Shown here in pieces: positions 42,511 through 51,552 of a stretch of 64,000 nt of DNA. This DNA comes from an uncultured Eubacteriales bacterium (GTDB lineage Bacteria; Bacillota; Clostridia; Oscillospirales; Oscillospiraceae), in the NCBI GenBank assembly GCA_934572535.1, contig CAKTLJ010000002.1, positions 76,965 through 140,964 of the forward strand, written 5' to 3'. The translations under genes were made by a program, and so were the position numbers. Every line of letters begins with the position of its first letter. Within the stretch, counting starts at the first letter, position 1. The notes under the pieces are model-generated. The model was not told the origin of the DNA. It saw only the letters and a program-made list of their open reading frames with translations, and ran no database searches.

Positions 42511-42823
42511 GCCCCCTGCGCGCAAGGGCGCAGGGGCGGAGGCCGTCCGCCCCTGCATGGGAAAACCTGTTCACATCTTCACAAATCCGACCGCCCGAGG
42601 GGACAGGCAGCGCCTGTCCCCTTCCGCTTGTCGAAAAAGGCAGCGCCTTTTCCGACAGAGGGGGATAGCAGGCCGCCGCGCGCAGGTCCTGTGCGCCTCT
42701 GGCGCCCACGCCCCACACTTGCGGCCTGAGAAGTATGTTCTCCGACGTACACGCCGCCGGAGAACAGGATCGTACCGTTTTCGCGGCCTGCGGGCCGCGA
42801 ACTCTGCGAGGCCTCTTAGAGAG
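42511..42823. repeat. Hairpin-rich spacer upstream of miaB
   Basis: The 416-base gap has no supported gene but contains at least five inverted repeats. They are at 42511-42537 (GC-rich arms), 42599-42621 (GGGGACAGGC-AGC-GCCTGTCCCC), 42629-42657 (TGTCG.AAAAGGC-AGC with its complement), 42737-42765 (GTTCTCCG / CGGAGAAC) and 42780-42801 (TTCGCGGCC-TGCG-GGCCGCGAA). The third resembles the stem at 59153-59187. T tracts are absent, so they are not ordinary terminators. Confidence 0.65.
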
Positions 42824-42840
42824 TCTCCGAGGGGACTGTC

Positions 42841-42869
42841 TTGAAAAAAGCGTCAAATCATGCTATACT
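42841..42869 (+). promoter_or_regulatory. Promoter of miaB
   Basis: TTGAAA, 17-base spacer, TATACT preceded by TGC (extended -10). Confidence 0.85.
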
Positions 42870-42923
42870 GTATTTTGTATTATTATCTGCATTTCGCAAA
42901 TCCAAAACCCGGAGGGACCGACC

Positions 42924-44327
42924 TTGAAAGAGACCCTGACCATCGCCCCGGCGGAGATCGACCGCCAGCTTTCGCTCTGCGACCAGATCCGCGCCCTGCT
43001 GGACGGCCGCCCCGGCCAGAAGAAGGCCTTTGTGGACACCTACGGCTGCCAGCAGAACGAGGCCGATTCCGAGCGCCTGCGGGGCTATCTGGCCCGGATG
43101 GGCTATGCCTTTTCCGACACCGAGGAGGGGGCCGACCTGGTCCTGCTGAACACCTGCGCCATCCGGGAGCACGCCGAGCAGCGGGTCTTCGGCAACGTGG
43201 GCGCCTTGAGCCACACCAAGCGCCGCCACCCGGCCCAGGTCATCTGCGTCTGCGGCTGCATGGCCCGGCAGGACCACGTGGCCAAGCGGCTGAAGCAGTC
43301 CTTCCCCTATGTGGACCTGGTCTTCGGCCCCCAGCTGCTGTGGCAGTTCCCCGAGCTGCTCCTGCGGAAGCTGGAGCAGGGCAAGCGGGTCTTCGAGACG
43401 GAGGACGTCCCCGGTTCCGTGGCCGAGGGCATCCCGGTGGTCCGGCAGAACCAGATCAAGGCCTGGGTCTCCATCATGTACGGCTGCAACAACTTCTGCA
43501 CCTACTGCATCGTCCCCTACGTCCGGGGGCGGGAGCGCAGCCGCAGGCCCGAGGACATCCTGGCGGAGGTCCGGGAGCTGGCCCGGGCCGGATACAAGGA
43601 CATCACCCTCCTGGGCCAGAACGTGAACTCCTACGGCAAGGATCTGGGCCTGGGGGTGGACTTCGCCTGGCTCCTGGAGCAGGTGAACGAGATCCCCGGG
43701 GACTTCGTGATCCGATTCATGACGAGCCACCCCAAGGACGCCTCCGAGCGGCTCTTTGACGCGATGGCCCGCTGCGAAAAGGTGGCCCCCTGCCTGCATC
43801 TCCCCTTCCAGTCCGGCAGCAGCCGGGTGCTGAAGGCCATGAACCGGCGCTACACCCGGGAGAGCTACCTGGAGCTGGTCCGCCAGCTGCGCGCCCGCAT
43901 CCCCGACGTGGTCCTCACCTCCGACGTGATCGTGGGATTTCCCGGGGAAACCCAGGCGGAGTTCGAGGAGACGCTGCGCCTGATCGAGGAGGTCCGCTAC
44001 GACGCGCTGTTTACCTTCGTCTTCTCGCCCCGGCGGGGCACGCCCGCCGAACGGCTGGACGACCCCATGCCCAAGGCGCAGAAGAGCGCCAACTTCCAGA
44101 CGCTGCTCCAGCGGCAGAACGAGATCTCCGGGGAAAAGCACCGGGCCTACGTGGGCAAGACCTACCGCTGCCTGGTGGACGGCGTGGGAGCCGACGGACG
44201 GCTCTCCGCCCGGACGACCGGCGGCCGCCTGATCCACCTGGAGGGGGACGAAGTCCTCATCGGGACCTGGCAGCAGGCCCGCATCACCGGCTCCTCCACC
44301 TGGGCGCTGTTTGGAGAGGTCGTGTGA
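42924..44327 (+). CDS. miaB: tRNA-2-methylthio-N6-dimethylallyladenosine synthase
   Basis: A 467-residue radical-SAM methylthiotransferase that modifies A37 after MiaA. It has the three N-terminal cluster cysteines (in TYGCQQNE, LNTCAIRE and CGCMARQ), the radical-SAM motif CNNFCTYC (about residue 190) and a C-terminal TRAM domain from about 400. The TTG start at 42924 is set by GGAGGG seven bases upstream; longer in-frame extensions run through the hairpin array. miaA lies 5 kb downstream beyond mutS and mutL. Confidence 0.95.
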   Translation: MKETLTIAPAEIDRQLSLCDQIRALLDGRPGQKKAFVDTYGCQQNEADSERLRGYLARMGYAFSDTEEGADLVLLNTCAIREHAEQRVFGNVGALSHTKRRHPAQVICVCGCMARQDHVAKRLKQSFPYVDLVFGPQLLWQFPELLLRKLEQGKRVFETEDVPGSVAEGIPVVRQNQIKAWVSIMYGCNNFCTYCIVPYVRGRERSRRPEDILAEVRELARAGYKDITLLGQNVNSYGKDLGLGVDFAWLLEQVNEIPGDFVIRFMTSHPKDASERLFDAMARCEKVAPCLHLPFQSGSSRVLKAMNRRYTRESYLELVRQLRARIPDVVLTSDVIVGFPGETQAEFEETLRLIEEVRYDALFTFVFSPRRGTPAERLDDPMPKAQKSANFQTLLQRQNEISGEKHRAYVGKTYRCLVDGVGADGRLSARTTGGRLIHLEGDEVLIGTWQQARITGSSTWALFGEVV

Positions 44328-44397
44328 GCCGGAACCGCTTTGCCTTCCCACGCCGGGGAACGGGCGCACATTCACTTTAGAAAACGAGGATACGTCC

Positions 44398-46986
44398 ATG
44401 GCTGAACTCACCCCCATGAAAAAGCAATACATCGACATCAAGGCGCAGAACCCGGACTGCCTGCTCTTTTTCCGCCTGGGGGACTTTTACGAGATGTTCG
44501 ACGAGGACGCCAGGGTGGCCGCCGAGGAGCTGAACCTCACCCTCACCACCCGGGACCGGAACAAGCCCCCGGCGCAGCGCACCCCCATGTGCGGGGTCCC
44601 CTACCACTCCGCCGAGGCCTACATCGCCCGCCTCATCGCCAAGGGCTACAAGGTCGCCATCTGCGAGCAGACCGAGGACCCCGCCAAGGCCAAGGGGCTG
44701 GTGGACCGGGAGGTCATCCGGGTGGTCACGCCCGGCACCCTCATCGAGGAGAACCTGCTCGACGAGGGAAGAAACAACTTCCTGGCCGCCCTCTGGGCGG
44801 GCAGCGAAGGGGCGGGCCTCTGCTTGGGGGACATCTCCACCGGCGAGGTCTTCCTCACGGGCTTCTCCGCCGACGCCTGGCAGGACCTGGCGCGCAACGA
44901 GCTTGCCCGCTTCGGCCCCAGCGAGGTCATCCTCTCCCCCGGCGCCTGCGACCCGGCGCTGATGGAATTTCTCCTCGACAAGGTGGGCTGCCGGGTGGAG
45001 CAGGCCCCCGAGGGCCGCTTCCACCTGGACAAGGCCCAGGAGGTGGCCCGGCGGCAGTTCGCCTCCGGCCTGGACCAGCTTCCCGAGAATGCCTTCCCGG
45101 CCATCCGGGCGGCGGGGGGACTGATGGACTACCTCTACGAGACCCAGAAGACCGACCTGTCCTACATGAACGCCCTCCGGTACTACGAGACGGGGCGGTT
45201 CATGTCCCTGGACCTCTCCGCGCGGCGGAACCTGGAGCTGACCGAGACCCTGCGGGGCAAGGAGAAGAAGGGCTCCCTCCTCTGGGTCCTGGACCGGACC
45301 CGGACCGCCATGGGCCGCCGCCTGCTGGTGAGCTGGCTGGAGCGCCCCCTGCTGGACCCGGTGGCCATCTCCCGCCGCCTCGACGCGGTGGGCTGGCTGG
45401 TGGACAACCCCGTGGAGCGGGGCGAGCTGACCCAGATCCTCCGGGAAGTCACCGACCTGGAGCGCCTCATCTCCCGCATCGTCTACGGCACCGCCGGGGG
45501 CCGGGACCTGGTGTCCCTCTCCGCCGGGCTGAGCAAGCTCCCCTTCCTGCAAAACCTGCTGCCGGAGAAGTCGCCCGGCCTGCTGGCCAAGCTCCGCCGG
45601 GAGCTGACCGGCCTGCCCGCGCTCTGCGACCTCATCGACCGGGGCCTTGTGGACGAGCCGCCCTTCTCCGTGCGCGAGGGCGGCCTCATCCGCCCGGGCT
45701 ACAGCCAGGATGTGGACCGGCTCCGGGACATCCTGACGGACACCAAGGGCGTGATCGCCCAGATGGAGGCCCGGGAGAAGGAAAAGACCGGCATCAAGTC
45801 CCTGAAGGTGGGCTTTAACAAGGTCTTCGGCTACTACATCGAGGTCTCGAAGTCCTACTATGAGCTGGTCCCCGCGGACTACATCCGCAAGCAGACCCTG
45901 GTCAACTGCGAGCGCTACATCACCCAGGAGCTGAAGGAGATGGAGCACACCATCCTCTCCGCCCAGGAGCGGATCGTGGCGCTGGAATACGAGCTCTTCC
46001 GCGAGCTCCGGGACCGGACGGCGGCGCTCGCGCCCCAGATCCAGGAGATCGCCGGGGCGGTGGCCCGGGCCGACGTGCTGACCTCCTTCGCCGTGGTGGC
46101 CGCCGAGAACGACTACTGTATGCCCCGGGTGGACCTGTCGGACCGGCTGGAGATCACGGAGGGCCGCCATCCCGTGGTGGAGCGGATGCGCGCGGACGCC
46201 TTCTTCGTCCCCAACGACACCCACATGGACGGCCGGGACAACCTGGCCGCCATCATCACCGGTCCCAACATGGCCGGAAAGTCCACCTACATGCGTCAGG
46301 TGGCCCTCGTCGTCCTCATGGCCCAGATGGGCTCCTTTGTCCCCGCCCGGTCGGCCCACATCGGCATCGTGGACCGCATCTTCACCCGGATCGGGGCCTC
46401 CGACGACCTGGCCGGGGGCCAGTCCACCTTCATGGTGGAGATGACCGAGGTGGCCGAGCTGCTCAAGCACGCCACCCCCCGCAGCCTCCTGATCCTGGAC
46501 GAGATCGGACGGGGGACCTCCACCTACGACGGCATGGCCATCGCCCGGGCCGTCCTGGAGTGGTGCGCCGACCCCAAGCGGCTGGGGGCCAAGACCCTCT
46601 TCGCCACCCACTACCACGAGCTCACCGTCCTGGAGGGCCAGCTGGCGGGGGTGAAGAACTTCAACATCGCCGCCCGCAAGAAGAAGGACGAGATCATCTT
46701 CCTGCGAAAGATCGTCCCCGGCGGGGCCGACCAGAGCTACGGCATCGAGGTGGCCAACCTGGCGGGCGTCCCCCCCAAGGTCATCCGCCGGGCCAGAGAG
46801 ATCCTGCGGGAGCTGGAGACCGCCCAGCCCCTCCCGTCCGGCCCAGCCGCCCGGGAGGAGGACCAGGTCTCCCTGACCGCCCTGGGGGAGGAGGAGGTCC
46901 TGCGCACCCTGCGCGCCACCCCGGTGGAGACCCTGACGCCCCTCCAGGCCCTGAACCTCCTGCACGAATGGAAGGAAAAACTTTAG
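44398..46986 (+). CDS. mutS: DNA mismatch repair protein MutS
   Basis: An 862-residue mismatch sensor. The mismatch-reading motif is at the N-terminus (GDFYEMF, with the Phe-x-Glu wedge as FYE). The ATPase has Walker A GPNMAGKSTYMRQ (about 620-632), the SFVPA loop, and Walker B LLILDEIGRGTSTYDG. The C-terminus lacks an obvious beta-clamp motif beyond residue 850. GAGGATACGTCC precedes ATG. It forms the usual miaB-mutS-mutL-miaA-hfq row. Confidence 0.97.
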   Translation: MAELTPMKKQYIDIKAQNPDCLLFFRLGDFYEMFDEDARVAAEELNLTLTTRDRNKPPAQRTPMCGVPYHSAEAYIARLIAKGYKVAICEQTEDPAKAKGLVDREVIRVVTPGTLIEENLLDEGRNNFLAALWAGSEGAGLCLGDISTGEVFLTGFSADAWQDLARNELARFGPSEVILSPGACDPALMEFLLDKVGCRVEQAPEGRFHLDKAQEVARRQFASGLDQLPENAFPAIRAAGGLMDYLYETQKTDLSYMNALRYYETGRFMSLDLSARRNLELTETLRGKEKKGSLLWVLDRTRTAMGRRLLVSWLERPLLDPVAISRRLDAVGWLVDNPVERGELTQILREVTDLERLISRIVYGTAGGRDLVSLSAGLSKLPFLQNLLPEKSPGLLAKLRRELTGLPALCDLIDRGLVDEPPFSVREGGLIRPGYSQDVDRLRDILTDTKGVIAQMEAREKEKTGIKSLKVGFNKVFGYYIEVSKSYYELVPADYIRKQTLVNCERYITQELKEMEHTILSAQERIVALEYELFRELRDRTAALAPQIQEIAGAVARADVLTSFAVVAAENDYCMPRVDLSDRLEITEGRHPVVERMRADAFFVPNDTHMDGRDNLAAIITGPNMAGKSTYMRQVALVVLMAQMGSFVPARSAHIGIVDRIFTRIGASDDLAGGQSTFMVEMTEVAELLKHATPRSLLILDEIGRGTSTYDGMAIARAVLEWCADPKRLGAKTLFATHYHELTVLEGQLAGVKNFNIAARKKKDEIIFLRKIVPGGADQSYGIEVANLAGVPPKVIRRAREILRELETAQPLPSGPAAREEDQVSLTALGEEEVLRTLRATPVETLTPLQALNLLHEWKEKL

Positions 46987-47101
46987 GGTTTGCTTACAAT
47001 TTGTCCATATTTTTGCGATAACATGATACCATATCCCGTGTTTTTTGCGCGGCCCCGCGCCGGGCAAAGCACACAGTAACGTCTGAAAGAAGGTGTGTCC
47101 C

Positions 47102-49033
47102 ATGCCAGAGATCCAGGTGCTCGATCCCCACGTTGCCGACCTGATCGCCGCCGGTGAGGTGGTGGAGCGCCCGGCCTCCGTGGCCAAGGAGCTGGTGGAA
47201 AACGCCATCGACGCGGGGGCCACCTCCGTCACCGTGGAGATCCAGCGGGGCGGCATGGCCCTCATCCGTGTGGCCGACAACGGCTGCGGCATTCCCTGGG
47301 ACCAGTGCGAGACCGCCTTTCTCCGCCACGCCACGAGCAAGCTGCGGGTCTCGGAGGACCTGGCCGCCATCGGGACCCTCGGCTTCCGGGGCGAGGCCCT
47401 GGCCGCCATCTCCGCCGTGTCCCGGGTGGAGCTGTTCACCCGCACCCCCGAGGAGGCGCTGGGGACCTCCCTGTCCATCGAGGGCGGCGTCCTCCTGGCC
47501 AAGGAGCAGGCGGGCTGCCCCCTGGGGACCACCCTGGTGGTCCGGGACCTGTTCTACAACACCCCGGCCCGCTTGAAGTTCATGAAGCGGGACGCCGCCG
47601 AGGGGGCCGCCGTCTTCGCCCTGGTCCAGAAGCTGGCCCTCTCCCACCCGGAGGTGGCGGTCAAGTTCATCCGGGACGGGAAGCAGGAGCTGCTGACCCC
47701 CGGAGACGGGAAGCTGCGCTCGGCCCTCTACGCCGTCTTCGGCCGGGACATCGCCCTGGGCTTCACCCCCGTGCAAGGGGAGGGCGAGGAGGTGACCGTC
47801 ACCGGCTTCGTCTCCCTCCCGGCCTGCTGCCGGGGGACCCGAGGCTATCAGCACTTCTTCGTCAATGGCCGCCAGGTGAAGTCCCGGCTGCTGATGACCG
47901 CCCTGGAAAAGGCCTATGAGAACCAGCGGATGGTGGGCAAGTTCCCCGGCTGCGTCCTCCAGGTGAAGCTCAAGGCCAGCGCCGTGGACGTGAACGTCCA
48001 CCCGGCCAAGACCGAGGTGAAGTTCCTCTCCGACCGGAAGGTCTTCGACGGGGTCTACTACGCCGTCCTCTCCGCCCTGAACGGGCAGGAGGAGCATCCG
48101 GCCATGGCCTTCGCCCCGCCGCGCGAGACGCTGCGGACCACGGGACAGACCCTCCCCCTGCGGGACGGGCCGAGCCGTCCCGCCCCGTCCATTCTGCGCC
48201 CCGTGGAGAGAGGTTTTTCCCCGGCGGACACCCCGCTCTCCCCAAAGCCCCCGGAGTTTTCCCCCAAATCCGCCGAGAAATCCACCGTTTTCCACAGAAA
48301 TGTGGAAAAACCAGTGGAAAATGTGGAAAAACCGGAGGAGAAGGGGGAAACGTCCCCGCCGCCCTCCCCGCGGACACCGCCGCCCGCGCCGGAGCAGCTG
48401 CGGATGCCCTCTCCGCCGCCGCCCCTGGTGGTGGAGCGGGCCGAGCCTGCGCCCCGCCCCCAGGAGGAGACCCCCTGGCGGCTGGCCGGGGAGGTCCTCC
48501 AGACCTACCTCATCGTGGAGCGGGGCGAGGAGGTCCTCTTCATCGACAAGCACGCCGCCCACGAGCGGATGCACTTCGACCGGATGAAGGCGGCGGGCTA
48601 CCGGCCCATGGCCCAGACCCTTCTGGCCCCGGTCCTCTTCACCCCCGCCCCGGAGGAGGGGGCCGTCCTGCTGGACAACCTGGACCTGCTCCGCCGCTTC
48701 GGCTTCTCCTGCGGGGACTTCGGCGGCGGCGTGATCGCCGTCCGGGAGATCCCGGACTACCTGGAGCCGGGCCGGGCGGAGGAGGCCCTGGGCGAGGTGG
48801 CGGCCAAGCTCCTGGCCGGAGCCGGGGCCGACCCGGACGCCGCGCGGGACGCCGTCCTGCACACCATGGCCTGCAAGGCCGCGGTGAAGGGCGGGCAGAA
48901 GAACAGCCGCGAGGAGCTGCTGGTGGTGGCCCGGGCCGTGGTGTCCGGCCAGGTGAAATACTGCCCCCATGGCCGTCCGGTGGCCATCACCATGACGAAG
49001 GCCCAGCTGGAAAAGCAGTTTAAACGCGTGTAA
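47102..49033 (+). CDS. mutL: DNA mismatch repair endonuclease MutL
   Basis: A 643-residue protein. The N-terminal GHKL ATPase has ENAIDAGA, DNGCGI and GFRGEALAAI. A Pro/Glu-rich linker runs from about 340 to 450. The C-terminal domain keeps DKHAAHER and CPHGRP metal-site motifs of the endonuclease type; the last acidic position after HAAHER is Asp rather than Glu. The start at 47102 has AGAAGGTGTG upstream. The linker DNA holds a cluster of DnaA-box-like 9-mers. Confidence 0.95.
   Translation: MPEIQVLDPHVADLIAAGEVVERPASVAKELVENAIDAGATSVTVEIQRGGMALIRVADNGCGIPWDQCETAFLRHATSKLRVSEDLAAIGTLGFRGEALAAISAVSRVELFTRTPEEALGTSLSIEGGVLLAKEQAGCPLGTTLVVRDLFYNTPARLKFMKRDAAEGAAVFALVQKLALSHPEVAVKFIRDGKQELLTPGDGKLRSALYAVFGRDIALGFTPVQGEGEEVTVTGFVSLPACCRGTRGYQHFFVNGRQVKSRLLMTALEKAYENQRMVGKFPGCVLQVKLKASAVDVNVHPAKTEVKFLSDRKVFDGVYYAVLSALNGQEEHPAMAFAPPRETLRTTGQTLPLRDGPSRPAPSILRPVERGFSPADTPLSPKPPEFSPKSAEKSTVFHRNVEKPVENVEKPEEKGETSPPPSPRTPPPAPEQLRMPSPPPPLVVERAEPAPRPQEETPWRLAGEVLQTYLIVERGEEVLFIDKHAAHERMHFDRMKAAGYRPMAQTLLAPVLFTPAPEEGAVLLDNLDLLRRFGFSCGDFGGGVIAVREIPDYLEPGRAEEALGEVAAKLLAGAGADPDAARDAVLHTMACKAAVKGGQKNSREELLVVARAVVSGQVKYCPHGRPVAITMTKAQLEKQFKRV
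48288..48330. other. Cluster of DnaA-box-like 9-mers inside mutL
   Basis: TTTTCCACA at 48288 (plus), and TGTGGAAAA at 48301 and 48322, with AGTGGAAAA at 48313 between. The first three match the TTATCCACA box with one mismatch each. The segment also encodes a VEKP repeat of the linker, so coding repetition is an alternative explanation. Confidence 0.35.
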
Positions 49034-49081
49034 GAGCTTTCGCGATCCCCGAGAATCCCTACAGCCAAAGGAGGCCCCACT

Positions 49082-50026
49082 ATGCCCCCCAAAATCGTCA
49101 TCATCTGCGGGCCGACCGCCACGGGAAAGACCAAGCTGGGCGTGGCCCTGGCCAAGCGGTGCGGCGGCGAGGTCGTCTCCGCCGACTCCATGCAGATCTA
49201 CCGCCACATGGCCATCGGCACCGCCCGCCCCTCGCAGGAGGAGATGCAGGGCGTCCCCCACCACATGCTGGGCGTGGCCGAGCCATGGGAGAACTACAGC
49301 GTGGCCCGCTATGTGGAGGAGGCCTCGGCCTGCGTGGACGACATCCTGGCCCGGGGCAAGCGCCCCTTCGTGGTGGGCGGCACGGGGCTGTACCTGGACG
49401 CCCTGCGCGCCGGGCGCACCTTCTCGGACTTCCGGCCCGAGAGCGGCCACCGGGCGCGGCTCCGGCAGCGCGCCGCCCAGGGCGGCCTGCCCGACCTATG
49501 GAACGACCTGCGGCGCATCGACCCCGAGACCGCCGAAAGGCTCCACCCCAACGACGAGAAGCGCGTCATCCGGGCCTTGGAGGTCTGGTACGAGACCGGG
49601 GAGACCATCTCCGCCCACAACCGCCGGACCCAGGCCATCCCCCCGCGCTACGAGGCCTGCACCATCGCCCTCACCTACCAGGACCGGCAGGCTCTCTATG
49701 CCCGCATCGACCGGCGGGTGGACCAGATGATGGAGCAGGGACTGGCCGAGGAGGTGCGCGCCCTTCTGGCCATGGGCGTTCCCCAGGACGCCACCGCCAT
49801 GCAGGCCATCGGCTACAAGGAGCTGGCCGACGCCGTGGCGAACCACGGCGACCTGCGGGCCGCGGCGGAGGAGATCAAGCTCCGCTCCCGGCAGTACGCC
49901 AAGCGGCAGCTCTCCTGGTTCCGCCGGGACAAGGAAGCGCACTGGATATATTTGGAGAATGACCCGGATTTTTCCTCTGTCGTTCAGGATTCGACGGATT
50001 TTCTTCGCCGGAAGGGATTACCATAG
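49082..50026 (+). CDS. miaA: tRNA dimethylallyltransferase
   Basis: A 314-residue enzyme that adds a dimethylallyl group to A37, the substrate of MiaB. The P loop GPTATGKT, SADSMQIYR, GTARPS and VVGGTGLYL motifs are in order, and a C-terminal QYAKRQLSWFRRD helix ends the domain. AAAGGAGGCCCCACT precedes ATG. The next gene is hfq, as is usual. Confidence 0.97.
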   Translation: MPPKIVIICGPTATGKTKLGVALAKRCGGEVVSADSMQIYRHMAIGTARPSQEEMQGVPHHMLGVAEPWENYSVARYVEEASACVDDILARGKRPFVVGGTGLYLDALRAGRTFSDFRPESGHRARLRQRAAQGGLPDLWNDLRRIDPETAERLHPNDEKRVIRALEVWYETGETISAHNRRTQAIPPRYEACTIALTYQDRQALYARIDRRVDQMMEQGLAEEVRALLAMGVPQDATAMQAIGYKELADAVANHGDLRAAAEEIKLRSRQYAKRQLSWFRRDKEAHWIYLENDPDFSSVVQDSTDFLRRKGLP

Positions 50027-50057
50027 ACGCAGCCTAAAGATAAAGGAGTGCGTCAAT

Positions 50058-50312
50058 ATGCAGACTGCAACCGCAACACAAACCAGAAAACGCAACTTAC
50101 AGGACCTACTTCTGTCCAAACTGCGCCGCAGCCGGATGGGGGCCACCGTCTTTTTGGTCAATGGCTTCCAGATCCGGGGAGAGATCCGGGGGTTTGACGC
50201 CTTCGTGGTCGTCATCTACAGCGACGGGAAGCAGCAGATGGTGTACAAGCACGCCATCTCGACCATCGTTCCCGAGCGGCCGCTGTCCTGGGAGGAGGAA
50301 GGCAGCGACTAA
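50058..50312 (+). CDS. hfq: RNA chaperone Hfq
   Basis: An 84-residue Sm-like protein that supports sRNA-mRNA pairing. The Sm1 region includes NLQDLLLSKLRR and FLVNGFQIRGEIRGFDAFVV, and Sm2 includes the diagnostic YKHAIST motif. The short acidic tail ends in EEEGSD. AAAGGAGTGCGTCAAT precedes ATG at 50058. The start lies 31 bases after the miaA stop. Presence of hfq supports searching for sRNAs in this genome. Confidence 0.97.
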   Translation: MQTATATQTRKRNLQDLLLSKLRRSRMGATVFLVNGFQIRGEIRGFDAFVVVIYSDGKQQMVYKHAISTIVPERPLSWEEEGSD

Positions 50313-50325
50313 GGAAGGCATACGT

Positions 50326-51549
50326 ATGAACAAGCAGGGAGCAACATTTCAACGAATCATTGTACCGGTCGTCATCGCGGCCATTGTGATCTATCTGATC
50401 TTTTCTGCCTGGAACGGACTGCGCGACCCCTATTCCTTCGTGATCGTCTACGCCGACACCATGGAGGAGAGCGTCAGCACCGAGGGCTGGGTGGTCCGCT
50501 CCGAGGAGCCGGTGAGCGGCGGCGGAGGCGGCCTGGTCCAGCTCAAGCGAAACGAGGGCGAGAAGGTCTCCGCGGGCGCGCCCATCGCCATGGTCTATCA
50601 GGACGAGAACTATGTGGAAAACCAGGAGGAGCTGCTGCGGACCAGGTCGGACCTGGCGGCCCTTCAGTACGCCACCTATGACGAGTCCCCCTCCGGCGCG
50701 GTCCTGGAGGACCAGATGATGTCCGCCCTGCGCGAGCTGCGGGTCGCCGCCTCCTCGGGGGACTACACCAACCTCTCGGAGGAGACCGCGACCTACCGCA
50801 AGCTGGTGCTGCGGCGGGAGTTCCTCCTCTCCGACGAGGCGGCGGCGGCGATGAACGCGGCGGCCACGGAGCTGTACACGAAGTATGAATCCCTGCAAAA
50901 CTATCAGTCCGGGGCCACCGAGATCACGGCGGCCCGGGCGGGTATGTTCTCCTCCCATCTGGATGGGTATGAGACCCTCCTTTCCCCCAAGTCGCTCGTC
51001 GGCCTGCTCCCGGGAGAGCTGGCGGCCTTTTCCGAGCTGGCGCCCCTGTCCGATGAGGGCAGCCTGGGCAAGCTGGTCACCAACCCCGTGTGGTACCTCG
51101 CGGCGACCCTCCCCGGAGAGTACGCCTCCCTGCTGACGCCCGGTCAGTCGGTGTCCGTCTACTTCGACTCCATCTCCAAGACCCTGGCCATGCAGGTGAA
51201 CAGCGTGGGCGAGATCCAGGACGGACAGGTGGTGGCGGTCTTCCGCTCCGCCCGGAACGAGCACGAGGCCGAGGAGCTCCGCCAGGAGAGCTGCCGCATC
51301 ATCCTGGAGAGCGAGGAGGGCATCCTCGTTCCCAAGGAAGCGCTGCGGGTCTGGGAGGGCGAAAACGGCGTGTTCGTCTCCTCGGCCTATACCGCCGTCT
51401 TCCGCCCGGTGAAGATCCTGGCGGAGAACGACGACTACTACCTGGTGAAGCCCAACCCAAAGAACGAGAACGACACAAGAATTCTTCGGCCGGGAGACGA
51501 GGTCATCCTCGCGTCCGCCGAGCTATCTGATGGAAAGGTGGTACATTGA
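50326..51549 (+). CDS. HlyD-like membrane protein in the division cluster
   Basis: A 407-residue protein with one N-terminal transmembrane segment (about 9-28) and a large extracellular part. It has a lipoyl/barrel-sandwich-like half (VVRSEEPVSGGGGGLVQLKRNEGEKVSAGAPIAMV region), a central helical hairpin and a C-terminal beta domain, as in HlyD adaptors. No ABC or MFS partner is adjacent. It lies between hfq and ylmE, four bases before ylmE, in a row with sepF and divIVA. Role unknown. AAGGAAGGCATACGT precedes ATG. Confidence 0.75.
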   Translation: MNKQGATFQRIIVPVVIAAIVIYLIFSAWNGLRDPYSFVIVYADTMEESVSTEGWVVRSEEPVSGGGGGLVQLKRNEGEKVSAGAPIAMVYQDENYVENQEELLRTRSDLAALQYATYDESPSGAVLEDQMMSALRELRVAASSGDYTNLSEETATYRKLVLRREFLLSDEAAAAMNAAATELYTKYESLQNYQSGATEITAARAGMFSSHLDGYETLLSPKSLVGLLPGELAAFSELAPLSDEGSLGKLVTNPVWYLAATLPGEYASLLTPGQSVSVYFDSISKTLAMQVNSVGEIQDGQVVAVFRSARNEHEAEELRQESCRIILESEEGILVPKEALRVWEGENGVFVSSAYTAVFRPVKILAENDDYYLVKPNPKNENDTRILRPGDEVILASAELSDGKVVH

Positions 51550-51552
51550 CTT

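Noticed and set aside
42735..42923. Longer N-terminus for miaB reaching into the hairpin spacer
   Set aside because: The added residues are unlike MiaB, would start upstream of the promoter at 42841, and the TTG at 42924 has an ideal ribosome site.
44377..47532. Very long open frame opposite mutS (about 1050 codons)
   Set aside because: It is antisense to a certain gene, has skewed His/Gly/Gln/Leu composition without family motifs, and comes from the high third-position GC of mutS.
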